From contig NZ_LOJP01000002.1 of the NCBI RefSeq assembly GCF_001553785.1, positions 33,377 to 97,376 of the forward strand: a DNA stretch of 64,000 bases. Reading direction: 5' to 3'. Each line of letters starts with the position of its first letter. The first letter of the stretch is position 1. Shown here piece after piece: positions 26,960 to 35,250 of this stretch. Source of the stretch: Actinoplanes sp. TFC3. Lineage in GTDB: Bacteria > Actinomycetota > Actinomycetes > Mycobacteriales > Micromonosporaceae. The notes under the pieces are model-generated. The model was not told the origin of the DNA. It worked only from the letters and a program-made list of their open reading frames with translations, and ran no database searches. Made by a program: the position numbers and the translations under genes.

Positions 26960-27895
26960 TCAACTCTGGCGACCTGCGGCAACAGGGTCCCGCTCGGCGT
27001 GTTCCACCATACTCCCTCTCGCAAGGGCTCCGCTGACATCCACGCCCAACGGTTCGGCGCGCCATGCCGCTCCGGGGTAGAAATCCCCAGGTACAGGCCC
27101 CAATGCGAGCACCGTGGGACCTGCTCCGCTGACCACCGCGGCCACGCCGACCGAGCGCAGCGACGCGATCAGCGAGGTGGTGCCGGGCATCGATTCCGCT
27201 CGGTAGCTCTGGTGCAGCCGGTCCTCGGTCGCGGCCAGCAGCAGCTCCGGGGCATGCTGCAGGGCGTGCACGAGCAGGGCCGAGCGGGCGCTGTTGAACG
27301 CCGCGTCGGCGTGCGGCACGCTGGAGGGCAGCGCCGCCCGCGCCCTCGCCGTCAAACCCCGCTCATCCGGTACGAACACAGTTGCCTGAATGCTGCGGTT
27401 GACCTCCAGCCGCACCGCTCGGGCACCACCCGGTTCGGTCCAGGCGATCGTGAACCCGCCCAGCAGGCAGGGCGCCACGTTGTCCGGGTGCCCCTCCAGC
27501 CGGGCCGCGATGCGCAGCGCATCCTCGTCGCTGATCAACTCCCTGACCAGGCCGCGAGCCAGTTGCACGCCGCCGACAATGGCGGCCGAGGAGGAACCCA
27601 GACCCCGGGCCTGGGGGATCCGGTTGACGCATTCGACTGCCACTCCGGCCGGGCGTTCGCCCAGCTCATCGAAGGTGGCGAGCATTGACCGTACCACCAG
27701 ATGGGTTTCGTCCTGGGGTAGCTCTGCGGCTCCTTCGCCCGTCACCGAGACGGTGAAGCGGTCCCCGGTGATCCGGGCGGTCAGATCGTCGTAGAGGCTC
27801 AGGGCCAGCCCGAGGGAGTCGAACCCCGGCCCGAGGTTGGCGCTGGTCGCCGGCGTGCGCACCCGCACCGGCTCGGAAACGAAGGTCAGGCCCAT
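26960..27895 (-). CDS. thrB: homoserine kinase
   Basis: GHMP kinase phosphorylating homoserine in threonine synthesis. 311 aa with VRTPATSANLGPGFDSLGLALSLYD (read in two parts), the ATP loop IPQARGLGSSSAAIVGG and the C-terminal VSGAGPTVLAL. TAGCAT lies 6 nt before the ATG and there is no ribosome site, so it is probably leaderless. thrC is not adjacent: 4.5 kb with an efflux gene and its regulator lies between them. Confidence 0.95.
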   Translation of the reverse strand: MGLTFVSEPVRVRTPATSANLGPGFDSLGLALSLYDDLTARITGDRFTVSVTGEGAAELPQDETHLVVRSMLATFDELGERPAGVAVECVNRIPQARGLGSSSAAIVGGVQLARGLVRELISDEDALRIAARLEGHPDNVAPCLLGGFTIAWTEPGGARAVRLEVNRSIQATVFVPDERGLTARARAALPSSVPHADAAFNSARSALLVHALQHAPELLLAATEDRLHQSYRAESMPGTTSLIASLRSVGVAAVVSGAGPTVLALGPVPGDFYPGAAWRAEPLGVDVSGALARGSMVEHAERDPVAAGRQS

Positions 27896-27901
27896 GGCCT
27901 C

Positions 27902-27922
27902 ATGCTAAGGGTCCAGTACGGT
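27902..27922. promoter_or_regulatory. divergent leaderless -10 elements for thrB and the small membrane protein
   Basis: On the minus strand TAGCAT (27902-27907) ends 6 nt before the thrB ATG. On the plus strand TACGGT (27917-27922) ends 6 nt before the ATG at 27929. Both genes lack ribosome sites, and only 33 nt separates the two start codons. Confidence 0.55.
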
Positions 27923-27928
27923 GCTGCC

Positions 27929-28276
27929 ATGAGCGTGGGTTACCTCTTCTCCGGCGCGATCGGGCACCTGCCGATGCTGGCCGTGCTGATCGCGGGTTTC
28001 GTCCTGGTCGGCCAGCGGCGCGAGCGGCTGGGCCAGCGCAGCACCTTGATGGCCAATCTGGGGCTGAGCGCGTTGATGCTGAGCCAGATCCTCAGCCTGA
28101 TCTGGACGCTGACGCTGCCGCAGCTGATCCGGGTTACCGACTACGCCTCCACCAGCTACGGTCTGCTCACGTTCGCGGTCAACCTGGTCATCACGCTGCT
28201 GGCCGCGATCGGCATTGGTCTGCTCCTCGCCGCGCTGGTGACCCGCACGCCGGCCGGGGTCCCTACGAGGCGTTAG
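27929..28276 (+). CDS. small three-helix membrane protein
   Basis: 115 aa starting MSVGYLFSGAIGHLPML, with three hydrophobic segments (about residues 9-25, 37-58 and 76-104) and a basic linker GQRRERLGQR. The ATG at 27929 is preferred to 27902 because of the leaderless -10. No family recognised. The 3' end overlaps the tail of a decayed transporter fragment by 14 nt. Confidence 0.7.
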   Translation: MSVGYLFSGAIGHLPMLAVLIAGFVLVGQRRERLGQRSTLMANLGLSALMLSQILSLIWTLTLPQLIRVTDYASTSYGLLTFAVNLVITLLAAIGIGLLLAALVTRTPAGVPTRR

Positions 28277-28496
28277 TTTGCTCCCGGCTGAGCTGGCGCA
28301 TGGCCAGGGTGGCCGGCATCAGGCCGGTGGCGAAGACCCGGCCCCGCAGCCGGTCGGGCACCTCGCCCTGCAGCGCGTAGTTGGACAGCACCCAGTTCGT
28401 CCCGCCGGCGAAGTGCGCGCCGAAAACCAGCGCTCCTACCAGCCAGAACCAGGCAGCCAGGCGGATGGCCTCCAGCAGGGCCGGCCAGGTGGGCAC
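28263..28496 (-). pseudogene. C-terminal fragment of an MFS transporter
   Basis: The reading frame shows LAAWFWLVGALVFGAHFAGG then NWVLSNYALQGEVPDRLRGR and VFATGLMPATLAM, the loop between late helices of MFS drug-type exporters, but stops shortly afterwards at REQTNAS. The first eight or so helices and the final helices are missing. The frame is open back to 28608 but crosses the terminator of the next gene and has no sound start. Best read as a deletion remnant; a short expressed membrane protein is less likely. Confidence 0.55.
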
Positions 28497-28564
28497 CGGG
28501 GCGGCGCCGGGGTCGCGGGGCGAGTAAGGACCGAAAGCGGAGTTACCACGTACGCAGACAGTAC

Positions 28565-28594
28565 CGGCCGCCCCGCTGGTGTGCGGGACGGCCG
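28565..28594 (-). terminator. terminator of the RND efflux gene
   Basis: 12-bp stem (CGGCCGTCCCGC / GCGGGGCGGCCG, one G-U pair) with a 6-nt loop, 16 nt after the RND stop codon. Confidence 0.75.
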
Positions 28595-28610
28595 ATATCG
28601 CCTGGGAACC

Positions 28611-31600
28611 CTAGGCGGGCTTGGTGCGGTTGGGCAGGGTTTGCGAGCGCACCGGCGCCTCGTGCGCGCCGCCGCTGGAGTCGGGCACCGCCAGGTCGTC
28701 CGGCACCGGCACGGCCGCATCGTCGGCGGCATGCTTGGGCGACTCCTCCGCAGTGGGCAGCCCCGCCTTGCGGGCCCGCTTGCGGTCCCGGCGCTTCTGC
28801 TTGGTGTTCTCGACCATGGTGTAGAGCGTCGGCACCAGGATCAGCGTCAGCAGCGTCGAGCTGACCAGACCGCCAATGACCACCACGGCCAGCGGCTGCG
28901 AGATGAAGCCACCCTCGCCGGTCAGTCCCAGCGCCATCGGGATCAGCGCGAAGATGGTGGCGATGGCGGTCATCAGGATCGGGCGCAGCCGGTGCCGGCC
29001 ACCCTCCACGACCGCCTCGCGCACGCCCAGGCCGGCCGCCCGGTAGTGGTTGATCAGGTCGAGCAGCACGATCGCGTTGGTGACCACGATGCCGACCAGC
29101 ATCAGCACACCGATCAGCGCCGGCACACCGAGCGGCGTGCCCGTGGCCAGCAGCAGGGCGATGGCGCCGGTCGCCGCGAACGGGATGGACACCAGCAGCA
29201 CCAGCGGCTGGATCAGGCTGCGGAACGTCGCCACCATGATGACGAACACGATCGCGATCGCGGCGAGCACCGCCAGGCCCAGGTCGGCGAACGCGTCCGC
29301 CTGGTCCTGGCTGCCCCCGCCGATGGAGTACGAAGCCCCGGCCGGCAGCGTCAACCCGTCGAGCTTCTTGGTCAGCTCCTGCGTGGTGGCACCCACGTTG
29401 GACCCGGTGGCCGTGCCGTTGACCGTGACGCTGCGGTTGCCGTCGATCCGGGTGACCTCCTCCGGACCGTCGACCTCCTTGACGTCGGCGATCGTATCGA
29501 GCGCGACCCGCTGGCCGGTCGGCGTGCTCACCTGCAGCTTGCGCAGTGCGGCGGCATCCGAGGGCGGCGCGCCGAAGGTCACCACGACGTCCTGGCTGGC
29601 CCCGTCGATGCTGATCTTGCCGGCCGGTGCGGACCGGAAGGCCCCGGCGACCGCCTGGCCCACTGCCGCCTCGGTCAGCCCGCGGCGGGCGGCGGCCTGC
29701 CGGTCGATCTCGACGTCGAGGCGCGGCACGCTGGCGGCCAGCGTCGACTTCACGTCGGTGACGTCCTTGGTGGCCGCCATCGCGTCCTGGACCTGCTTGG
29801 TCGCGGCCTGCAGTGCGCTCTGGTCGCTGGCCTGCACGACGACCGAAAGCTGGCTGCCGTTGAACCCGGTGCTGCTGTCCCCGCCGACGGTGACCTCGCC
29901 GACGCCGGACAAGCCCTTGAGCTTGTTGCGCAAGTCGTCGGAGATCGCCTCGGAGTCCGCGTTGGACTTGAGCGCCACGTTGTAACTGGCGCCGCTCGCC
30001 CCGCCCGACCCGGCGAACGGGTTGAAGTCGCCGCTGCCCACCGTGACCTGGTAGGTCTCGATGCCGTCCTCGGCCGCGAGCACCTCCTCGACCTTCTTGG
30101 CGGCGGCGTTTGTCGCGGCCAAGCTGGTGCCCACCGGCAGGTCCTGGCTCACCGTGATGGTGTCCTGGCCGGATTCATCGAGGAAGTTGGTCTCCAGCTT
30201 GCTGGCCAGCCCGAGCGTGCCGAGCAGCACGACCACGCCGATCGCGACGGTGGCCCAGCGGGTGCCGCGGCTGCGGGTCACCCAGCGGATGATCGGCAGG
30301 TACGCCCGTTGCAACGGGCTGCGCAGCTCCTTCTCCTCGGCGGCCCGGCGGACCTCCTCGGACTCCGAACCGCCCGCCGCTGGGCTCAGGAACCAGTAGG
30401 CCAGCACCGGGACGACGGTCAGCGAGACGAACAGCGAAGCGACAAGCGCCACCGTCACGGTGATGGCGAACGGCGCGAACAACTGCCCGACGAACCCGCC
30501 GACCAGCGCGATCGGCGCGAAGACGGCGACGGTGGTGAGCGTCGACGCGGTGACCGCCCCGGCCACCTCCTTGACGCCGGACCTGACGGCGTGGACCTTT
30601 TCCTCGCCATAGCCCAGATGTCGTTTGATGTTCTCCAGCACCACGATGGAGTCGTCCACCACCCGGCCGACGGCGATGGTCAGCGCGCCCAGGGTGAGCA
30701 GGTTGAGCGAGTAGTCGCCGACCCACAGCGCGATGAGCGCGATCAGCACCGACAGCGGGATCGACACCGCAGTCACCAGCGTGGAGCGCAGCGACAGCAG
30801 GAAGATCAGGATCACGATGACCGCCATGATCAGGCCCAGCAGGCCCTCGGTGGTCAGGCTCTCGATCGAGCGCTCGACGAACGGCGCCTGGTCGGTGATG
30901 ACCGTCAGCTTCGCGCCCGAGGCCGACTCCAGGTCGGCGAGCTTGTCGCGCACCTCGTGCGAGATGGCGACCGGGTTGCCCTCGGGCGAGGCGGTCACCG
31001 CGATACCGAGGCTGTCCACACCGTCGGTGCGGGTGAACGAGGTGGCGGTGGCGAGCTGGCTGGTCACCGAGGCGACGTCACCAAGCTTGACCGGGCCGCG
31101 GCTGCCGGTGAGGTAGAGGCCCTTGAGCTGCTCGACCGAGGAGATCGGGGTGCCGACCTGCACGCTCAGCGAGCGGGTGCCGTCGGTGACCGCCCCGGCC
31201 GGGATCGAGATGCCGTTGTTCTGCAGCAGCGTGGTGAGGTCCTGCGGGCTCGCCCCGGCCGCGGCCAGCTTGGCCACGTCCGGCTTGATCACGACCTGCT
31301 GGGTGCGGGTACCGGTGACCTGGGTGTCGCGTACGCCGTCGATCGCGTTGATCTCGGGGACGACGGTCTGCTCCAGCCGGGTGGCCAGGTCGCCCTCGTC
31401 GGAGCCGCCGGACGCGGCCAGGATGATCGCCGGAATGTCGTCGGTGCCGCCGGCGAAGATCGTCGGCTCGACGCCGTCGGGCAGCTGCGCCTGGATCCGG
31501 TTGACCGAGGTGGTCAGCTGGTTGATCGCGTTGTCCAGGTCGGTGCCGAACTCGTAGGTGACCTGGATGGTCGCCGAGCCCTCACTGGTGGTCGACTGGA

Positions 31601-31841
31601 TCGAGTCCAAGCCCTCGGCGCCCTTGACGGCGTCCTCGATGGGCTTGGTGACCTGCTCCTCCATGATTTCCGGGCTGGCGCCGGGCAGGACCGCCCCGAT
31701 GAACGCGCCGGGGAACTCGAGCGAGGGCAGGAGCTGTTGCTTGAGTGATGGGATGGCGTAGACACCGAAGCCGGTGATCACCACCGCTATGAGGGCAACC
31801 AGCCCTCGGTTTGCGAGACTGAGCCTGGTCAGAAACGACAT
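28611..31841 (-). CDS. RND (HAE1/AcrB-like) efflux transporter
   Basis: 1076-aa inner-membrane exporter of the resistance-nodulation-division superfamily: N-terminal helix MSFLTRLSLANRGLVALIAV, a large periplasm-type domain with PGASPEIMEEQVTKPIEDAV, a central six-helix block (VLIALIALWVGDYSLNLLTL, GRVVDDSIVVLENIKRHL with the proton-relay Asp pair), a second large loop, and a C-terminal six-helix block ending LVPTLYTMVENTKQKRRDRK. This is the single-gene Gram-positive type (compare SwrC/YerP), with no membrane-fusion protein beside it. A divergent MarR gene is its likely regulator. Confidence 0.92.
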   Translation of the reverse strand: MSFLTRLSLANRGLVALIAVVITGFGVYAIPSLKQQLLPSLEFPGAFIGAVLPGASPEIMEEQVTKPIEDAVKGAEGLDSIQSTTSEGSATIQVTYEFGTDLDNAINQLTTSVNRIQAQLPDGVEPTIFAGGTDDIPAIILAASGGSDEGDLATRLEQTVVPEINAIDGVRDTQVTGTRTQQVVIKPDVAKLAAAGASPQDLTTLLQNNGISIPAGAVTDGTRSLSVQVGTPISSVEQLKGLYLTGSRGPVKLGDVASVTSQLATATSFTRTDGVDSLGIAVTASPEGNPVAISHEVRDKLADLESASGAKLTVITDQAPFVERSIESLTTEGLLGLIMAVIVILIFLLSLRSTLVTAVSIPLSVLIALIALWVGDYSLNLLTLGALTIAVGRVVDDSIVVLENIKRHLGYGEEKVHAVRSGVKEVAGAVTASTLTTVAVFAPIALVGGFVGQLFAPFAITVTVALVASLFVSLTVVPVLAYWFLSPAAGGSESEEVRRAAEEKELRSPLQRAYLPIIRWVTRSRGTRWATVAIGVVVLLGTLGLASKLETNFLDESGQDTITVSQDLPVGTSLAATNAAAKKVEEVLAAEDGIETYQVTVGSGDFNPFAGSGGASGASYNVALKSNADSEAISDDLRNKLKGLSGVGEVTVGGDSSTGFNGSQLSVVVQASDQSALQAATKQVQDAMAATKDVTDVKSTLAASVPRLDVEIDRQAAARRGLTEAAVGQAVAGAFRSAPAGKISIDGASQDVVVTFGAPPSDAAALRKLQVSTPTGQRVALDTIADVKEVDGPEEVTRIDGNRSVTVNGTATGSNVGATTQELTKKLDGLTLPAGASYSIGGGSQDQADAFADLGLAVLAAIAIVFVIMVATFRSLIQPLVLLVSIPFAATGAIALLLATGTPLGVPALIGVLMLVGIVVTNAIVLLDLINHYRAAGLGVREAVVEGGRHRLRPILMTAIATIFALIPMALGLTGEGGFISQPLAVVVIGGLVSSTLLTLILVPTLYTMVENTKQKRRDRKRARKAGLPTAEESPKHAADDAAVPVPDDLAVPDSSGGAHEAPVRSQTLPNRTKPA

Positions 31842-31869
31842 GCGCTCCCCCGATGGTTCGGACTAGACA

Positions 31870-31890
31870 TATAGTTTGCCTGACGCGAAC
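31870..31890. promoter_or_regulatory. candidate MarR operator overlapping the marR -10
   Basis: Between the divergent efflux and marR genes. TATAGT (31870-31875) is a good plus-strand -10, and it overlaps an imperfect palindrome GTTTGC-N5-GCGAAC (31874-31890), the size and form of MarR-family operators. Confidence 0.5.
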
Positions 31891-31974
31891 AAATGGTTTT
31901 CGTCGGGGCCACTGGTAGCGTCCGGTCACGAGATGGACGCTGTACGGCCATCAGCGCGCAACACAGGAGGAACG

Positions 31975-32469
31975 ATGGCCGCGGACGATCGCCTCATCGC
32001 GGACATCATGGACGCTCAACAGCAGCTCCAGCAGCTGTTCGTCCGGGACCGCACCCATCCCTTGTTCGAGTCTCAGCTCACCATGCAGCAGTTCAAGATT
32101 CTGATGCTGCTGCACCGGCTGGGTGATACCTCGGGGCGCGAACTCGCCGGGATGCTGGGCGTGAGCCTGGCCACGCTCAGCGGCATGGTGGACCGGCTCG
32201 TCGCGCACGACCTGGTCATCCGGGCCGAGGACCCGCACGATCGCCGGGTACGCCGGATCAGCCTCAGCGCGACCGGCCGCGAAACGGTCGACAAGTTCGT
32301 CAACGCCGGCACCGAGCTGCAGCTACGCCTGCTGGGCAAGCTCACCGGCGAAGAGCTCACGGCGGTACTCGGCGGGTTGCGGGCGATGATCCGGGTGGCC
32401 CGGGAAGAGGACTTCTCCGGGCCGGACCGGCCGGGGCCGGACTTCTCTCAGGCCAGATCGAGCGCGTGA
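31975..32469 (+). CDS. MarR-family transcriptional regulator
   Basis: 164 aa from an ATG with a strong ribosome site (ACAGGAGGAACG). Winged helix-turn-helix: MTMQQFKILMLLHRLG-like helices (TMQQFKILMLL), recognition helix LAGMLGVSLATLSGMVDRLV, wing with DPHDRRVRRISLSATG. Divergent from the RND exporter, so it most likely represses it in response to a ligand. The 3' end overlaps thrC by 22 nt on the opposite strand. Confidence 0.9.
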   Translation: MAADDRLIADIMDAQQQLQQLFVRDRTHPLFESQLTMQQFKILMLLHRLGDTSGRELAGMLGVSLATLSGMVDRLVAHDLVIRAEDPHDRRVRRISLSATGRETVDKFVNAGTELQLRLLGKLTGEELTAVLGGLRAMIRVAREEDFSGPDRPGPDFSQARSSA

Positions 32470-33497
32470 GCCGCGGCTAGCACGTCGTTCTTGATCGTGG
32501 TGGGCGACGGCGCGGTGGAGATGGCCCACTCGGGGTCCTTGAGGCCGTGCCCGGTCACCGTGCACACCACGGTGGCCCCGGCCGGGATCAGCCCGGCCTC
32601 GGCCTGCTGCAGCAGACCGGCCACGCTCGCCGCGCTGCCCAGCTCGACAAACACGCCGACCTCACGCGCCAGCAGCCGGTAGGCGGTCAGGATCTCCCGG
32701 TCGGTGACCGCCGAGACCAGCCCCTGCGACTGGTCACGGGCATCCAGTGCCTTGGTCCAGCTCGCCGGGTTGCCGATGCGGATGGCGGTGGCGATGGTCG
32801 AGGGCTCATGGACCACCTTGCCGTTCACGATCGGGGCGGCACCGGAGGCCTGGAAGCCGTACATCTTGGGCAGGATCTTGCTGTTGCCCGCCTCCCGGTC
32901 CTCCTGGTAACCCATCCAGTAGGCGGAGATGTTGCCCGCGTTGCCGACCGGCAGGCAGTGGATGTCCGGGGCCCCGCCGAGAGCTTCGACAATCTCGAAG
33001 GCGGCCGTCTTCTGCCCGTGCAACCGGAAGATGTTCACCGAGTTGACCAGCGACACCGGAAAGTCCTGCGACAGCTTCGAGGCCAGCGCGAGGCAGTCGT
33101 CGAAGTTGCCGTTCACCTGCAGCAGCGTGGCCCCGTGCACGAGCGCCTGGGCCAGCTTGCCCATCGCGATCTTGCCCTGCGGCACCAGCACCGCGCAGGT
33201 GATCCCGGCCCGGGCGGCGTAGGCGGCCGCCGAGGCGCTGGTGTTGCCGGTGGAGGCGCAGATGATCGCCTTGGCACCCTCTTCGACCGCCTTGGACACA
33301 GCCATGGTCATGCCGCGGTCCTTGAAGGAGCCGGTCGGGTTGGCCCCCTCGACCTTGAGGTAGACCTCGGCCCCGGTGCGCTGCGAGAGCACCGGCGCCG
33401 GCACGAGCGGCGTGTTGCCCTCGTGCAACGTGACCACCGGGGTGGCCGCCGAGACCGGGAGCCGGTCACGGTATGCCTCGATCAATCCCCGCCACAT
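32448..33497 (-). CDS. thrC: threonine synthase
   Basis: PLP enzyme converting O-phosphohomoserine to threonine. 349 aa, close to the short class found in actinobacteria, with VTLHEGNTPLVPAP, the PLP-lysine loop NPTGSFKDRGMTMAV, ASTGNTSASAAAYAARAG and the phosphate loop PVGNAGNISAYWMGY. Starts 68 nt after a small VOC gene, in the direction of the hom-thrC group. Confidence 0.96.
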   Translation of the reverse strand: MWRGLIEAYRDRLPVSAATPVVTLHEGNTPLVPAPVLSQRTGAEVYLKVEGANPTGSFKDRGMTMAVSKAVEEGAKAIICASTGNTSASAAAYAARAGITCAVLVPQGKIAMGKLAQALVHGATLLQVNGNFDDCLALASKLSQDFPVSLVNSVNIFRLHGQKTAAFEIVEALGGAPDIHCLPVGNAGNISAYWMGYQEDREAGNSKILPKMYGFQASGAAPIVNGKVVHEPSTIATAIRIGNPASWTKALDARDQSQGLVSAVTDREILTAYRLLAREVGVFVELGSAASVAGLLQQAEAGLIPAGATVVCTVTGHGLKDPEWAISTAPSPTTIKNDVLAAAHALDLA

Positions 33498-33565
33498 GGT
33501 CTTTTCCTCTCCGCAGACTGGCTCAAGGATGCCTCAGCCCGCCGAATAGCGAGACCGGACTTCCA

Positions 33566-33934
33566 TTATTCGGGACGGTGAGACACCGCTTCGACGTTGT
33601 TGCCGTCCGGGTCGCGCACAAAGGCGCCGTAGTACGCCGGGTGATATTCCGGGTGCACGGCCGGCTCGTGCAGCACCTCGGCGCCCGCCTCGACGGCCGC
33701 ACGGAAGAAGGCGTCCACCGCGGCCCGGTCGGGTGCCTGGAAGGCGATGTGCGACTCGCGGAAGCCGGTGCCCGAGTCGAGTTTGCCGATCCAGAAGTCC
33801 GCGTGCTCCGAGCCGTAGCCCATGGCGACAGCGAAGTCGGCCAGCCGGCGCAGGCCCAGCGGTTCGAGCACCCGGTCGTAGAAGCTCGCGCTGGTCTCGA
33901 GATCCGCGCACTGGAATCCCACGTGGTCGAGCAT
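33566..33934 (-). CDS. VOC (glyoxalase/bleomycin-resistance fold) protein
   Basis: 122 aa with MLDHVGFQCADLETSASFYDRVL and the C-terminal YGAFVRDPDGNNVEAVSH, the paired beta-alpha-beta-beta-beta modules of the vicinal-oxygen-chelate superfamily. Metal-ligand candidates are His4, a central His in RESHIAF and Glu near the C-terminus. Located 2 nt after hom and before thrC, so cotranscribed. Specific activity unknown; such genes are often lyases, dioxygenases or binding proteins. Confidence 0.85.
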   Translation of the reverse strand: MLDHVGFQCADLETSASFYDRVLEPLGLRRLADFAVAMGYGSEHADFWIGKLDSGTGFRESHIAFQAPDRAAVDAFFRAAVEAGAEVLHEPAVHPEYHPAYYGAFVRDPDGNNVEAVSHRPE

Positions 33935-33936
33935 GC

Positions 33937-35250
33937 TCAGGCCCCTCCCTCAACGCGCAGCACGCTCGCGATCGAGCGCACGATGGGCAGGGTACGCAGG
34001 TCCTCCACTGTGGCCCGCAAGTTCGCGTCCGGCGCGCCGTGCGTGACGATGACCAGGGTGGCATCCTCGTCGCGACCGGACTGGCGAACCGTGGCGATGG
34101 ACACCTCGTGCTTGGCGAACACCCCGGCCACCGTGGCCAGCACCCCCTGACGGTCGGCCACGTCGAGGCTGATGTGGTAGCGGGTGACCGCCTCGCCGAT
34201 CGGGCGGATCGGCAGGTGGGCGTACGCGCTCTCGCTGGGCGCGCGGGTGCCGGACAGCCGGTTGCGCGCGGCCGCCACGATGTCGCCGAGCACCGCGCTG
34301 GCCGTGGGCGTGCCCCCGGCGCCGCGGCCGTAGAACATCAGCGGGCCGGCCGCCTCGGCCTCGACGAACACCGCGTTGTAGGCGTCGCCGACGCTGGCCA
34401 GCGGGTGCGAGAGCGGGATCATCGCCGGGTGCACCCGCACGCTGACCGACTCGGTGCCGCGCGAATCCGGGCCACGCTCGGCCAGGCAGAGCAGCTTGAT
34501 CGTGCAGCCCATGGCCTTGGCGCTGGCCACGTCGGCGGCGGTCACCGCGGTCATGCCCTCACGGAACACGTCGGCGGCGGTGACCCGGGTGTGGAAGGCC
34601 AGCGAGGCCAGGATGGCGGCCTTGGCTGCGGCGTCGAAGCCCTCGACGTCGGCGGTCGGGTCGGCTTCGGCGTACCCCAGTTCGGTCGCCTCTTCCAGGG
34701 CCTCACCGAAACCGGCCCCGGAAGCGTCCATCGACGACAGGATGAAGTTGGTGGTGCCGTTCACGATGCCGGTGACCCGGGTGACCCGGTCGCCGTGCAA
34801 CGACTCGCGCAACGGGCGCAGCAGCGGGATCGCCCCGGCCACCGCGGCCTCGTAGTACAGGTCGGCGCCACCCTCGGCAGCCGCGTCGTGCAGCGTCGCA
34901 CCGTCCTCGGCGAGCAGCGCCTTGTTTGCGGTGACCACGCTGCGACCGGCTCGAAGCGACTCGCTCAGCCAGGTGCGGGCCGGCTCGATGCCGCCCACCA
35001 CCTCGATGACCACGTCCACGTCGTCGCGTTTGACCAGGCTCAGCGCGTCAGTGGTGAACAACGCCGGGTCGACCGGCAGATCGCCACGCTCGCGTCCGGG
35101 CCGGCGCACCGCGATGCCGGCGAGCTCCAGCGGCGCCCCGATCCGGGCGGTCAGGTCGTCGGCTTGCTCGTGCAGCAGCCGCACGACCTCGCTTCCGACG
35201 GTGCCGCAACCGAGCAGGGCCAGGCGAACCGCAGGCTTACCAGAACTCAT
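33937..35250 (-). CDS. hom: homoserine dehydrogenase
   Basis: Reduces aspartate semialdehyde to homoserine. 437 aa with the NAD(P) motif LALLGCGTVGSEVVRLL, the catalytic-domain stretch GIVNGTTNFILSSM, EATELGYAEADPTADVEGFDAA (in part) and a C-terminal ACT domain (YHISLDVADRQGVLATVAGV) that in relatives mediates threonine feedback inhibition. ATG overlaps the lysA stop (ATGA). Confidence 0.97.
   Translation of the reverse strand: MSSGKPAVRLALLGCGTVGSEVVRLLHEQADDLTARIGAPLELAGIAVRRPGRERGDLPVDPALFTTDALSLVKRDDVDVVIEVVGGIEPARTWLSESLRAGRSVVTANKALLAEDGATLHDAAAEGGADLYYEAAVAGAIPLLRPLRESLHGDRVTRVTGIVNGTTNFILSSMDASGAGFGEALEEATELGYAEADPTADVEGFDAAAKAAILASLAFHTRVTAADVFREGMTAVTAADVASAKAMGCTIKLLCLAERGPDSRGTESVSVRVHPAMIPLSHPLASVGDAYNAVFVEAEAAGPLMFYGRGAGGTPTASAVLGDIVAAARNRLSGTRAPSESAYAHLPIRPIGEAVTRYHISLDVADRQGVLATVAGVFAKHEVSIATVRQSGRDEDATLVIVTHGAPDANLRATVEDLRTLPIVRSIASVLRVEGGA

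Noticed and set aside
28278..31748. 1156-aa plus-strand ORF over the RND gene
   Set aside because: Antisense shadow; repetitive Arg/Asp/Gln/His composition, while the minus strand encodes a complete RND transporter.
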